64,000 nt of DNA from Lithospermum erythrorhizon (GCA_019722365.1 JADFUC010000707.1:1-64000), one strand, 5' to 3'. Counted from the stretch's first letter, positions 50,074 through 62,712 are shown. Notes: generated by a model not told the origin, from the sequence alone. A program made the numbers and translations.

Positions 50074-53000
50074 TTAGCTTCTGCTAGTCTTGAGCCTCTT
50101 CTTCAGGTCTTGATCATATTCTTCTCCCGCAGTTCGAGATCTTGATCCAGCTTGGTTGCTCATGTTCATGGAAATATCATCCTGGGAATAAACCATGTTG
50201 AAAGTAGGATGATGTTCAGTTCTAGCAATTCTTATAAACGTTTGTCATGATTAATGATTGGTTGGTGGGATCCTCTACCTCCTTTATAATCCGCCTTTCG
50301 TGCATCCACCTTTATAATATTGTATTTCATTGAGATGTTACATCAGTACCCATGATGTAGCAATACATCAAGTACAATTTGTTAAAGTAGGGAGGCACAG
50401 AGAGGAGGTAGATGAATTTTTATCGCCAATACTTGCAATTTTCTTTTTTCATTTTTTGGCTGAATGCTAAGACATGCAATTAGATTACAGGTGGTTGTAC
50501 CTTAGATGTTGGTATCGAGGGATACAACCCATTATTCGCCCTCTTCCCAAGGTCGATTTGCACAGCTACACTGGCTTGGGATAAATCTACTCCAGAATGT
50601 TCCAAGGCTTGTGTTAAAGAATTCAACAGCCTGCATAAGTTTAGGAACACTCGGCAGTTAATAAAAATTTAAGTCCAACGAGTACAGAATATCATCAGAT
50701 ATTGTTGGAATGATCCTCACTGTTGAGAATAGACGCTTGAGATGCTAATTGTACCACTTTCAATAAACTTCTGTTCCTGCTCTTTGAGCTTAAGATCAGA
50801 AATTTCGGCACCATCAGTTGTTCTCGGATAGAAAGAGGCTCGAGGGTGCTGTGGTGGTGGTTTGTTTATATCAAAAGCCAGTTCTGACGAATATGTTGCT
50901 GCTGCATTGCTAGTTCCGCTAAAAGGAAACACTGGCTGTTTTGACTCTGCATTGTTTGGAAATTCTGGCTGCTGAATTCGTTCTTTAGGCACAACCACTG
51001 TATTGAGAAGGTCCACCGACTTCTGTACATTGCTAGTGTTGGCTGGAGAGATACCAGCCTTACTATCATCCATCTTTGCTGCAAAAATCATTGCATGACC
51101 AGAAACGGAACTTTTGCATTGTGATTGGTCGATTAAACCTTCACCATTCCTATATGACTTTCCCTGTATCAAACCAAACAAAAAAACTTCAGCAGTAATA
51201 ATGGCAGCAATTTCGACTAGTAATTTGTTTCGACTAACTTATATATATTCTTCTGAAGCCTTTCTCCAAATTTAAGTGTGAGATCATGTTGTTCGAGTTT
51301 TAACATTGGGGTATTGAGTATGCAAAATGTAGAATTTACCCATGTCATTAATTTCAAAGGTTCTTGATTCCATCCCTGGTGCGACCCCTCATACCTGTCT
51401 GCTTTCTCTTGTAAATATTGGATATATTCGATAACCTGCCAAAAGAACAATATCTTTAATCATTCATATGTTCACGAAGTATCTTCACTTTATATCCCCC
51501 ATAACATTCATTTTTGTACCTCCAGTAAAAATGATGCCTTGTCTCTCTTTTGATCACCATGAGGTATGATTTCCCTCAATCTCTGGAATCTGCATTAAAG
51601 TTCATATTTATTCTTAGTGTTTCTTCCGCAACAGAATGGTATGTTCATGTGACCAAGTCAACATTTGGCAAATATGGCAGCTAAATCATTCTTGCAGTAA
51701 GAAACGCATACGTAGTCAAAAGATCTAACTTCTGGAGAAAAAAATCAATAACCTGCCAATCGAAGTTAGTATGCATTATTACCTGTCATTAATTTTGCAC
51801 CTTCGGCGCTGCTCTGTTGCCGAGTGCTTTGAACGTGGGGTGTTTGGCTTTTGATCAGCACTTCTCCTATCAACGTTTACTGTCAAGTTGTCTGCAAAGA
51901 CAAATGCAGTGTCATACAAAAGTTGGGAACATAAGGAGGCGAGGACTTTGAAGTATACATTTGAGAGTGACATGCATCAGATACCTTTGATATGAGATGG
52001 TACCTCTTTCTTAACAACAAACTCTTCATCATCCTCTTCTTCAGCCACTTTCGGTGATGTTAACATCTTTGTAAAACTTGGATACTTCTCAATGATTGGC
52101 TGCCTGAAAAATTAACATTCTTTGATGGTTATAAGTACGTAATAACAAATGAAAGAGGGAAATGGACAATGGCTAATGTGGAAGAGATTGGTCGCTCACT
52201 GAGAGGAAGAGAGAGCACTTAAGGCTGTGCTGTTAAGTTTATGGCTGGAAGATGACTGTGATTGTCGTACCAATGGCATGGTCCATGGTCCTCCCTCCAG
52301 GTTTACACTTGCTTCTGCCAAACATTTGTACATTGCAATTGTGTTAATGGCAAGAAACTGATATGGTCATTTTACACATTAAATTTGCTGCCTTCTAGAC
52401 CAAATTCATGTATATACAACCATGTAAATGATCCCCTTACTACTTTAAGGAGCTTACCTCTAATATCATGTCTTTCTCCAACAATATTCTCCTTCCCTGT
52501 CTTTCCCTTCTTTGCCGCAGATTCTTCGAACAGAGTGAAACCACTACCGGAATAAGAACTGCAGTTTGAGTTTTCATCGTTTCTCTCAGCGCTACTAGCC
52601 TGAGCCACTGTAGAAAAGCTCCCCTCCTGTCTGGGTTCCCTTTGTTCATAGTAAGAAATACTATAAGTCCCAATCCCACCAGGAAGTATATGAGTAACAG
52701 AAGGATGCGGAGAAGGAGTTGGTGGTGGAGGCTTTTCAGCAGCTGATACTTCAAGATTGTTTTCTCCACTCGCTCCATTCTTCCCCGATCCTTCCAGTGG
52801 TTGCAAGAAATCATGAGTTTTTAAATAGCTACCTGCACATTGCACATTAATAGGGATGTAAAGAACACCAGTTGATTCAAGAATTTTACAGTACTACTAG
52901 CATAAATTACACAAAAAATAAAAACCAAATATAACACTGACTATTTAATTACTAATTAAAAACCACACCATCGAAACATAAGATGTTAATGCAAGCTATA

Positions 53001-54271
53001 TTTAGAAAATTAGAGATTTACAATCATGCAATGTGCCCCGAACTTCATCGCTATCAGTATGTTTTACATTGTTCAACAAGTGAATTACTAGATCGAGAAT
53101 GATAATGAGCCATTTGGTATTTTAATCATGGTTGCAATCAAGAATATCAATAGCTAAAGAAAAAGGAGGTCTAAAAAATAAAATCAAATGCTTATTTTTA
53201 ACATTATCGACACCTCCGTGTTACATTCTCATTGTTAGGTTCTCTAGTATTGATACTCGAATACATCTAATTAGTAAATCAAACATCTTTAAGTAATTAA
53301 GTTTAAACAAAACCTCAAACAACTCCTGATGAGCTTAAATGAATTTTATCAAGATTAAGACTTAACAGATCTGTATTACTGTATATAGTTTATTACAAAC
53401 ATTCAAAATCTTTCAGTTTGAGTGGTCCTATGCTCATAGCAACGAAACACACAAGGAATCAAATGTACCTACCTATAATAACTACTCCATTGTGATGAAA
53501 GTGTTGCTGACTGCAAAGCCCCACCCTGCCACCCCTTCCCTTTATATATTTGAAATTGTCAAGTGTACCCAAACAATGGCCCACCCGGAAACCCATGGCC
53601 CAGATCCATAAACTACTCTCATCACGGGCATCTTAACTACACCACTCGTGGGCGATTTTTAATATTTATTCCCTTCTCCATATCCAGTTGCAGATCTTGA
53701 ACCAATATTTAAGGGAGACCAAAAACATTAAACTTATTTAACTGAAATTTTCATATTTGGAGGGGATCGCTCTTTAGTCTCTTCTAGACTCCATCACTGC
53801 CAAATCTACCATTAACATTCTTCAAAATGAACTAAAAACAAATAATATTAATTTCTAAATTACCTCAACAATGTAAAATTTCGCCAATTTCTATATAACA
53901 AATAATTGGATATCGAAGAATTTACTTAAGAAGTGTTGGATTTTAGAGAAAAAATAGTAATCATGAATAAAAAATGGAATTTATTTTACTTGGGAATATA
54001 AATTGCAAGTTGCATGAAACTATGAAAGGAGAAGAAAACATTACCTTGAGAAGGTCTTGGATCTTGTTGGGCAGCTGAATATAGTGAAAGAAAATCATGT
54101 GTAGTCTTTCTGCCTGCAAAATAACACAAAATTATATAATTTCTCAATTCAATATTCATTTTTTCACCTTAAAACAATGCAGAAAAATCCTGAAACATGC
54201 AAAATTCAATAAAAATGTCAACTTTCATTCTCACCTTCAGCTCCCAATGTTCTGGGTTGAGGCAGCTCCAT
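50074..54271 (-). CDS. BIM1: BIM1-like bHLH transcription factor (BES1-interacting Myc-like), 556 aa
   Basis: Minus-strand coding exons in transcript order: 54271..54235, 54113..54045, 52832..52458, 52314..52200, 52103..51985, 51891..51783, 51589..51520, 51435..51340, 51163..50721, 50630..50501, 50181..50074. All have GT-AG junctions and sum to 1,671 nt with TAA. The N terminus reads MELPQPR, then THDFLSLYS and [11 protein letters not shown], both typical of BIM proteins, then [12 protein letters not shown] and [11 protein letters not shown]. The bHLH spans about residues 258-310: basic region [11 protein letters not shown] with His261, Glu265 and Arg269 for E-box contact, loop [14 protein letters not shown], helix 2 [16 protein letters not shown]. 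The C-terminal SSVYSQ and [20 protein letters not shown] segments also match the family, and the tail is basic (KKRLKTSRS). In Arabidopsis BIM1 binds BES1 and E-boxes in brassinosteroid responses; that role here is by homology. A BIM2/3 origin is unlikely because of the long N terminus. Confidence 0.95.
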
Positions 54272-55235
54272 ATTTCAACAATTCAGCAATCTTGATTTTG
54301 ACTTCAGACAATACAAGACTTGGTCAACATAGAAATACTGAACACTCACGATACATTGGACTCCTGATGTTTGAACTCTAGTTCACGCTAATTTAACTGC
54401 TCTTAAACTGTAGGGTCGGGATATGCCAGGCAACTCCTTTTGGGATCCAAATAAATACTGAATTCTCACGAGACGTTGGACTCCTGATGTTTGAACTCTA
54501 GTACATGCTAATTTAACCGCTCTTAAACTGTAGGATCGGGATATGGAAGCACCTAAGGGCAGGCAAAGAAATATTGAATTCTCACAAACTAATAGAATTA
54601 CTCCTTAGATCCACCTCCTTTCTAAACACCAGAGGATCAATAAGATTTAATCTTTATCATCAACACTGTAATAAGAACATGAAAAATTGTGAACTTTTTA
54701 TCAAACTGGGAAATTTCAAATCATTCAATGAAAAAACTGACACACTTGAGAACTTCTATATATGCCTGTAAATGAAATCAAAACCCAACTAAATTATGCA
54801 AAAGTAAACAGTGAAATATTGAGTAAAAATTAAGGAATTATAAAGATCTACTAAAAGGGTATATGCATATATACATTATACACATGTATACTACTTTGTT
54901 TGATCTGAATTATGATGCAAAAATGCATAATTCAGCTAAGATTTGTTCCATAAAAAAACGTAAACAAGAAGTGAAGCTACCCACCAAATTGATTCTCAAG
55001 ATTTTGTTGGTGTTCTTGTTGGTAGGCCCTTTTGCTGATTCTTGAACAAAAAACTACAAAATGATTAACTCCACATACACACATGCATAAACAAAAAAAA
55101 TCATTATTTCTATAATAAAAAAAATGGTACTATTTTTATTTTCTTGAATTTATTTATTTATTTTTTGTCTAGCTATTTTTCCCTCCCCCTCTGAGTTTTT
55201 TGGTGGGACGAGGTTGTTTCTTCTTCTTCTTTTGA
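54272..55235 (-). other. 5' leader region of the BIM1-like gene, probably spliced
   Basis: Nearly 1 kb separates the probable start site from the ATG. On the minus strand a candidate leader exon ends at GGTGG/GTAGC near 54,985, and acceptor-like AG sites occur near 54,300. A tandem duplication lies at 54,330-54,590. Exact leader exons need transcript data. Confidence 0.4.
54330..54590. repeat. Tandem duplication (120 bp) in the leader region of the BIM1-like gene
   Basis: 'aaatactgaa' units begin at 54,332, 54,452 and 54,569 (periods 120 and 117). The first two copies share 'ttggactcctgatgtttgaa', 'aactctagt(t/a)ca(c/t)gctaa' and 'cttaaactgtagg(g/a)tcggg'; the third is only a partial start ('aaatattgaattctcac'). 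The two full copies are about 85-90 percent alike by eye. Confidence 0.85.
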
Positions 55236-55254
55236 AGCTTCTTTGGTAGTTTGC

Positions 55255-55272
55255 TTTGGTTATATATTACCG
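55255..55272 (-). promoter_or_regulatory. TATA box candidate of the BIM1-like gene
   Basis: The minus strand reads TAATATATAACC here. About 30 bases downstream comes a purine/CT-rich leader ('aagaagaagaagaaacaacc'), a sensible transcription start near 55,230. This fits the ATG at 54,271 and a spliced leader. Confidence 0.5.
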
Positions 55273-55338
55273 AATGATAGTATGAGGCAAACGCCGTTAT
55301 ATATTAACCAAGTTCTGGTCGATGAATATTGATGGAGA

Positions 55339-55617
55339 TAATTGTCCATATATGGTCTTTGTGTTTGGTAATTCAAAAATTGTAGATTGGTATTTAAAAT
55401 TATTCCAAAATTGCAAATTGGTCCTCAAGTTTGACGTTCTATTATATGTTAATGGTAAATGCACTATTGAGCTCACGGTTTTCTCGTTAGGAGTTAACAA
55501 CTCTGTTTTTGGACCTATTTATAAATTTGTGATAATTTCGGGATCAATCTACAACTTTTGAATTATCGAAGACGAAATAGCAACCTCACACTGTCTAGGA
55601 CCATATTAACAATTACC
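55339..55617. mobile_element. Fold-back MITE upstream of the BIM1-like gene
   Basis: The two halves are inverted repeats of about 90 bases. The left arm holds 'ggtaattcaaaaattgtaga' (55,367) and the right arm 'tctacaacttttgaattat' (55,549), with outer parts 'attgtccatatatggtc' and 'gaccatattaacaatta'. Long terminal inverted repeats of this kind suggest a Mutator-like or fold-back MITE. No target duplication was established. It starts about 70 bp upstream of the TATA candidate. Confidence 0.75.
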
Positions 55618-56149
55618 TCCGTCATGATTCGACTCGTAACTCGATTAATTGGCTCAAAGTGAAATCTTCTTAATTTTAAGCTAGATCAATTTCGACAAAT
55701 AAATTCAACTCGACTCCATTAATATTTTGTATAATTATGAAACTAATAATGTATATTAATATTATGTTTCAACATTCAATATATACTACATTTAAGTAGT
55801 TAATTAGTATTATGTATTAACACATGAAAAATCGAATATTCGACAATCACCATCAATGTCTAGAAATTTAAAAATACATGAAGATAGAGGAAAAAGGTCA
55901 AATTAAGTTCACATCATATAGAACCCAATAAGAATTTGACTCGACTCGATTCAAAAAATATTTATACGTGATTCGATGAGACTTGATTTGATATAAAACC
56001 CAACCAACAAAGTTTGATTCTACTCGATAATTATCAAACAAAATTCGAGCCACTAGATGATTTTACTTAATTTGGTAAAATAGTAGTTCCTTAAATCCTA
56101 TGTTTTAAATTTTTAGATTTTGAATTCAAATATTTTTTAATATGTTGTA
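55618..56149. other. AT-rich intergenic DNA
   Basis: No gene, repeat end or motif was recognised. It contains several 'actcgat'-type phrases also common in other intergenic parts of the window. Confidence 0.4.
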
Positions 56150-56396
56150 CTCCCTCCGTCTAAATTAACCTTCTATTGACCATTTAGCTCAAAAGTAATT
56201 TATTAAAATAATAATTGGTTTTACTATTTTCAATGGGAGTGAAAAATATTAACTAATAAAAATAAAAATATTAGGAGACAAAATGAAATTTTTTTTAATT
56301 ACAATACAAAAGGTTGAATTGATAATGTATACAATCAATTATAATGAAACAAGAAAATTTTACTAGATAATCAATTAAAGTGAGACCGAAATATTA
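56150..56396. mobile_element. Stowaway-like MITE (family B)
   Basis: Starts CTCCCTCCGTCTAAATTAAC after a TA. The interior 'atattaactaataaaaataa' and 'ggagacaaaatgaaatt' match the copy at 43,951. The right end is degraded ('agaccgaaatatta'). Confidence 0.65.
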
Positions 56397-58349
56397 TACT
56401 CCCTATCAAAATATTATTTCTATTATATCACAAAAAATTTGATTCAATGAAAGTTGTATTTTAATAATTGAAAAATTAAAGTGACGGATGTGCTGTGCTC
56501 TAACGGCGTTACGGGGGTGGGGGAGGGGACGTTAACTCAACTGCGTTTGTACGTTTTGGCGTCTCAGTGTTTTAACTATTCCCTCACATTTTTTTTACTT
56601 GACTAGTATTTTTATATTAATTAAGAATCAATTAATAATTTAATACATTTTACCTATACATTTCTAATCAAACAATAACTAATAGAATTAAACATAAAAT
56701 AGTTTTTATATTCCTTTATATAGCTTTTTAAATACGTTAAGTAAGGGTTTTAAAAGAAAAAATTAATAAAATATTACATTGGAATTCTAAAGTAACAACT
56801 ATTTCAAAATAAAAAAAATTTCACATTGAAATTCTAAAGTAACAATTATTTCAAAATAAAAAAAATTTCACGAGGATGTGGTAAAAACAATCGGAGGAAT
56901 ATTATTTTCGATCATCATGATAGGTGTTGAATAAATAATTCAACACCGTTTATTCTGATGAGCTTGTTGAATCAACTATTTAATCTAAGTGGATTAAATT
57001 GATAGAATATTTTTAACGGGTTGAATTCTTAGTTAATTAGAGTGGTGAGAATGAAATTCAAAGCTACAATACTTATGGAATATTTGAAAAAATTGAAGGG
57101 TGTATTTGAGAAGGGTGTTGAATTTTGTCAAAACAAAACCATTATAGAAGTGTAAAATTTGAATGAGTGTTGAATTATTATGTAAATAGAGAGAGAAGAT
57201 GATGTGGAGTGTTGGGTTTAGAAAGTGTTTAAATATTGTGACCATAATATTTACTAACATTTTATCTGACAAGGAGACATATTTTAATTGTTTGGTGATC
57301 CCGATGTGATATAAATTAAGTGAAGCTGAATCTTCTTGGACCTTGCGCTATTTATTTTGTTTTTTTTCCTTCTATATACACTGTAATTTTCTTAAATTGT
57401 TTTAACTGGGTATTTTATTTTGAGACAAAACGTAGAGTATTAATGGTTGGATTCTTTGTTTCCTTTGCTTTTTTTTTATAAGGGTGAACCTCGCAAAAAA
57501 TGAGAATTGACTGTTAATATTCGATATTTAGAGATTACAGAAAGTTTTTAGAATAATAAGTAAAATAGGAGGCTGTAAGTCAAATACAAATAAGATGAAT
57601 CTAGAGATAAGAGTTATGGTATCTGTTCAGTGAAATTTTGCACTTTTCAGTAATATTTGTTTCTGCCTCATTTCTTCTCGTGCTGCTTGTTCGATTTTTT
57701 CTCGTGCTGCTTGTTCGAATTTCAGAAGTAGGCAAAAGATATACTAATAATTAATAATATAAAAAAGGTACTAGTAATAGATATAATATTTATATACTCG
57801 GTAATAGATTAGGTCATGATTCAAATTTTTTTGATACATTCTTTATGGATTCCAATAGCCACTAATAAGATGGACTTGAGGATGCAACATCCAAGTGAAG
57901 ATAGTGATGATGCATAAGACATTCAGACATCACGATAGAAGACAAAGTTGTTTATTGTAAGTTCATGTCCCATTTCTTAGATTAGATTTCCTTTGAGTTT
58001 CATATTATATGTAATTTATATTTTTTTGTCATTTTTAGTGAAAAAAATTAAAGAAATTCATTCATTAACTCAATATTAATAATAACTATTAAATCCTCAC
58101 ATGTCATTACCATAATTACATTAATTTATTTTTATTGTTATTTTTATTTTTAAAAGTACATTGTTAACAAACATATAAAAAAGTAGTTTTATGAATGCTT
58201 TTAGTGAAAAAAAATGGAAAATTATGATGAGGGTTACAGTTTGGAATGCGTGAGTTAATTGGTGATTTGTCGATAAGTGTATTAAAGTTCTTGCGGTAGT
58301 CCCGATAGGTAACCTTGCTGACACAAATGGTCGCAGTGTCTGTAGATTA
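56397..58349. other. AT-rich intergenic DNA
   Basis: No gene is supported. Two near-identical stretches with 'ttctaaagtaacaa(c/t)tatttcaaaataaaa' lie at 56,784 and 56,834, and 'ttctcgtgctgcttgttcga' is repeated at 57,675 and 57,699. Confidence 0.45.
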
Positions 58350-58620
58350 CAATTTGGTCCGTGTTTTAACGTAAATTTAATATTTAACGATTAACACGAT
58401 TAATACTTAGTTTTGGGGGTCAAATATAATTTTTTTGAGATTTGGCCCCATTAAGTTTCTCGTATTACTTATTTAATTAGACAATCAAAATACATGATAA
58501 AAATATATTTAAAATTAGGAACTTAATGAGGCCAAATCTCAAAATTATATTTTGACCTTAAAAGCTAACTGTCGCGTGAAATGTTAATATTAGCGGAAAT
58601 GTTAAAATATGGTCGAAAAT
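58350..58620. mobile_element. Fold-back MITE with arms of about 115 bp
   Basis: The left arm contains 'ttgagatttggccccattaag' at 58,435 and the right arm its inverted counterpart 'cttaatgaggccaaatctca' at 58,522; outer parts 'tttggtccgtgttttaac' and 'gttaaaatatggtcgaaa' also pair. The central unpaired part is about 65 bases. The structure is like the element at 55,339 but the sequence is different. Confidence 0.75.
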
Positions 58621-61600
58621 ACTCTTAGAGCTGCTCTGGCTGTAGAACCGTTATCTTCCCCATTCTAATTTAGTGAAATCGATATTGCAGAAGCAATATA
58701 TTTATTGAGATCAAAACCATCAATTATCTGTAGGATGCGTGGTGGAGAATGAGCAACTATGAACTACCAAATGAAGAAATGGTCACGTGCTGCACCTTGT
58801 CTTTTTGACACCTCTATTTGGCCCCACTTCAGCTCTACCGCCAAACCCGGGGCCACCTTCACCTAAGTCTCCCCATGTGCTCCCCATATTCTTCTCATTT
58901 CTATATCCAATTTTCTTCTATAGTGGGATAAATTATGATATGCATGGTTCATGTATTGGAAAGCAAAACGTTTAGAGTCCATAATAAATTCATTCACATT
59001 ATAGTAAAACTCTCAGATTGCAGTCGTCATTCACATAGATTGCAGTCGTCAAGTCGATAAAATTAGTAATCAAAAGGATTAAAGTAAAATCTTTAATTTA
59101 CAGTTTCCAAAACTCGAATGTGGATCTTGGAATTGATTCGATCTGGTAAACCTATTAGTATGTAATTATAAGTTTATTTTCCATTTTTAATGTGTCATTG
59201 TTAATACTTCGTATAATATTATCCTTTGATATTGTGGATGATATATATGTTTGGACAATAATAATTTTATAATTTCAAATATTACATTATATCAATGTAA
59301 ACTTCGAGGATTAACTGTCGATTTTAGTAACCCGGATAATCTGTTCGATATTATACTTGTTATACTTGATTAACATGTTTTCTAAATGACTCCAATTGCT
59401 AGGCTTGTGAGCTCTCAACTAGCACTATAATAGTTGCTACTCAATATATTCCTTCCGATCTAGCTCAAGCTATATATACTAGCTCGCTCGACTCGTTTAC
59501 TAGCCAGCACCAGTTGGTTCAAATATGAGGTGTAACATGTTAACATGAATCAAAATATTAGCCGGCAATTTGTTAATTAATTAGGTACGGATGGGGTAGT
59601 TTATTAAACAGTACTAGTATACTTTTTCATGGTTCGAATCTTGTTAATGAATCTTTATCTTATTCTAAATATTTCATAACAAAGTAAAGCATGCTTCACA
59701 ATTAGTCGTTTAGCCCGACAATCAAGGCAAGCATTCACATCAAAGTGTGCAGCTACAACCGGACAGCTTGGCGTGATACTATATTGCACCCTTAAAAAAA
59801 GATTTTCCAGTTCCTAATTTGAGTTATTGAATTTTTAGATTTTAAACTCAAATAATTATATTGATAAATATATTAAAAGATTGTATTTACAATGTAATTT
59901 ATCATTAATAAGATAATTTTGAGTCAGATCAAGATAAGTCGATTACAACTATAAAATTTGTTAATTTTGACGATTAAAAACAGAGTAAACAATGCTATGG
60001 AGATGGAGGGAGTAATATATATGCATGATGCATCTCCCTCTCTTAAATTTTTTATAAACTGGATAGAACATGGTTTGATCTCCATGCACAGGCTGTACCA
60101 TACTTCACCATCTTCTTTTATGCCTTTACCTTATTACCTTACTTTGGTTCTTTTTTGGGACACTTGTAGATACACTTTTCATATATGCATGCTTTAATTT
60201 GGAAACCTTTTAGTGATGAGTAGTGATCCCAGTTGATCAAGTGTGCCTTCCCTTGTTAATTAAATACAATAATAATTCTATAAATTAATACTCAATAAAT
60301 TAATAAACTCTCTAAAATAATAAAATTGTTCGGTTCCTATTTGAGCCAGTTAAAAAATTACAAAAATCGATGAAATAACGAGATAATATTTTTGGGAGAA
60401 ATCCTTTTATAATATAGGTCCCAAGAAAATCATAAATTAATAATAGTTAAAAATTGGAAAATAATTATTACAACTTAATGAAAATATGACTCCATTTCTA
60501 TAAGATATGATTGAATAATATTTTATAAGAATGGGAGAATAATATAAATATTGTATTGAATTAAACTTATGAAATATATGGACAAACTAGCTCTATATTT
60601 ATAGATTCAATGTGAAATAGTTATGGTAATAATAATTAAATGTAATACTCAATTAATTAATAACTAATATGAAAATCATTAATACTATTTGCTTATTATG
60701 TTCTTGTATTTCTACTATCTTTATATATCTCTTGGATGATTCTACATCTTTCGGATCAATCTCAATAAATTCAAAAAGTCATTAAATGTACATGTCTTTA
60801 TGTTGTTAAAAAACTCTTTAAATTAATAATTTATTAATTTATCGATAAATTAATAACTCTCTAAAATAATAAATTTTGTTTAATTTGCCAGCCTTATTAA
60901 TTTATAGATTTTCTTGTACTCCATTACTAATTTATGCTAGCATTACTAATGCATATCTAATCCTACCAAATGCGAATATTATTAGATTCGTTGTTAGAAT
61001 CCAAAAAAAAAAGAAAATTAGGACAAAAAGTCGATGTAAGCCCGTGGTATACGCGGTATTTCTCTGCGCTCATTGTCTTCCATTTGTGTATCTTTTTTAA
61101 ATTATAAAAGTTGAACATTCAAAACACTAAGCGTATTAGCCATTCGGAATCGGGTTAATGAATTAAGTCCTCTTAAATAGAATTGTTATGATTATTTCTT
61201 AAATAAGTACTTTAAAAAACCCCTTTATAAACATGGAGCTTTTGTAATTTTTTTAAAAAACCCCTTTTTAAACATGAATCTTTTATAATTTTAAAAAATT
61301 TAACCTTATAACAAAAACTAATTTTTAAATTCTTTAACTAAAAATTTTAAACTTAATTAAAGCCCAAATAAACTGACCTAACCCGCTCATTACCTTTTCA
61401 TGTTACGTGACTTGACGGCGCGCCGTCGCAAGACCCAAACCACTGCTTTGCTACTTACCCGCGCTTTATAAGCGCGTGAGAATTCCTTATGTCTATGACC
61501 GCTAAATTCCCCGACCTCCTTTGTAAAGTACTAGCCAACGTCGCGTCAACGAAAGATTCGTCATTCTCCATTACCGGCCCCTACTTCTCCCCAGCTAGCG

Positions 61601-62060
61601 TCATCATAATGGAAAAATACCAAAATCAAATATGGTGATCGAAACCAACCCAATAAAAAGTTGAATCTTTCAAACCTAAAGAAATAAAAATCCAACATTT
61701 TTGCTAAATTAGACTCAATTTCTAGAAATAAATAAATCAAAACATCAATAAAGTTGAATCTTTCAAACCATAGTAGGGTAAACATTCAATATTTTTTTAT
61801 AAGATTATTTCTCGATTCTGAGAAAAAACAAAAACTGAAAATTCCATTTGGAGTATTCCTCGATAAAATCGAACCAGTAAGACATCATTTTTGCATTAGT
61901 CAAGATTGCATTTTGGTGGTGGTTGGTGGTGAGGGAGTGGTGAGTAGATTTGGTGGATGAGATGGAAAATGGGAGTAGGTGCTTTCGAGACACTTATTAT
62001 TATGAATGCATCGGAAGGTCTTCATCAATCAATGTCAAACTAAATTATCAAAATATATAC
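58621..62060. other. AT-rich intergenic DNA, no supported gene
   Basis: Short frames only. An isolated 'ggagggagta' (60,006) looks like a lone Stowaway-type MITE end. A two-copy repeat of about 41 bp with 'aaaaaacccctt' is at 61,214 and 61,255. Two GC-rich palindromes lie at 61,414-61,427 and 61,460-61,476. Confidence 0.45.
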
Positions 62061-62062
62061 TA

Positions 62063-62317
62063 CTCCCTCCGTTTTCTTTTTAGTTGTCGTTTTAGCCAAA
62101 TAAATTTATTTGAAAATAGTTATCGTTTTAGCATAATAAATAACACTTTTATATTTTCAATATACTTCTTATTCTTTTTATATTTAAATTAGCAATAAAT
62201 GCGATGTTATTGTTTGATTGGTTGTTATTACTTGTCAATATACGTTTTGATTATTTTTTTTCTTTAATCTATATATGTACAAATGGTTAAAAGGATAACT
62301 AAAAAAATAGAGGGGCA
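62063..62317. mobile_element. Stowaway-like MITE (family A)
   Basis: CTCCCTCCGTTTTCTTTTTA begins after TA (62,061-62,062). The right end 'aactaaaaaaatagaggggca' is a degraded inverted copy, followed by TA at 62,318-62,319. The inner phrase 'atcgttttagcataataaat' matches the element at 44,264. Confidence 0.7.
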
Positions 62318-62431
62318 TAATTCAATTTGTTGTAATTTAAGTGATCTATTTATCTCTATAAATACCCGATGGCTTGTGCTTTTAGTGAGTATCAGCAGAA
62401 ATCTATCTTGGAAGTGCCGTATTGATCTGTC

Positions 62432-62712
62432 GAATGAGTATTTTACACGCATATTTTCTGGAGTTCAGTGAGCACTCTTATAATGAACTTTCGGATGTTG
62501 CGCGACTTTCCAGCGCCCGTTATGTAAGATTTCCGACTTCGGCGGTTATTGGACTTGGTGCAATATCGAGTGAATGAGTATTTTTCCATATTTTTCGATT
62601 CAGTGGAAATACGTATATGAGGCTTTTTAGGTGTTGTTGCCCAACTTTCCGATTACCCGTTATGGCAGGATTTAAACTTTTCGCGATTCGCGTGGATTTG
62701 GTGTAATATTGA
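62432..62712. repeat. Tandem repeat, two copies of 140 bp
   Basis: Units begin 'gaatgagtattt' at 62,432 and 62,572, exactly 140 apart. They share 'ttcagtg', 'actttcc', 'cccgttatg' and 'ttgg(a)(c/t)ttggtg(c/t)aatat'. The copies are clearly diverged, and GC content is higher than in the flanks. It resembles a satellite monomer pair. Confidence 0.75.

Noticed and set aside
52372..52845. Continuation of BIM1-like exon 3 past 52,458
   Set aside because: The frame stays open, but a GTAAGC donor at 52,457 and in-frame joining to the exon at 52,314 give a family-consistent protein; the read-through tail is intron.
59516..59645. tRNA-like box B ('ggttcgaatct' near 59,631)
   Set aside because: No matching box A at the right distance and no cloverleaf could be drawn.
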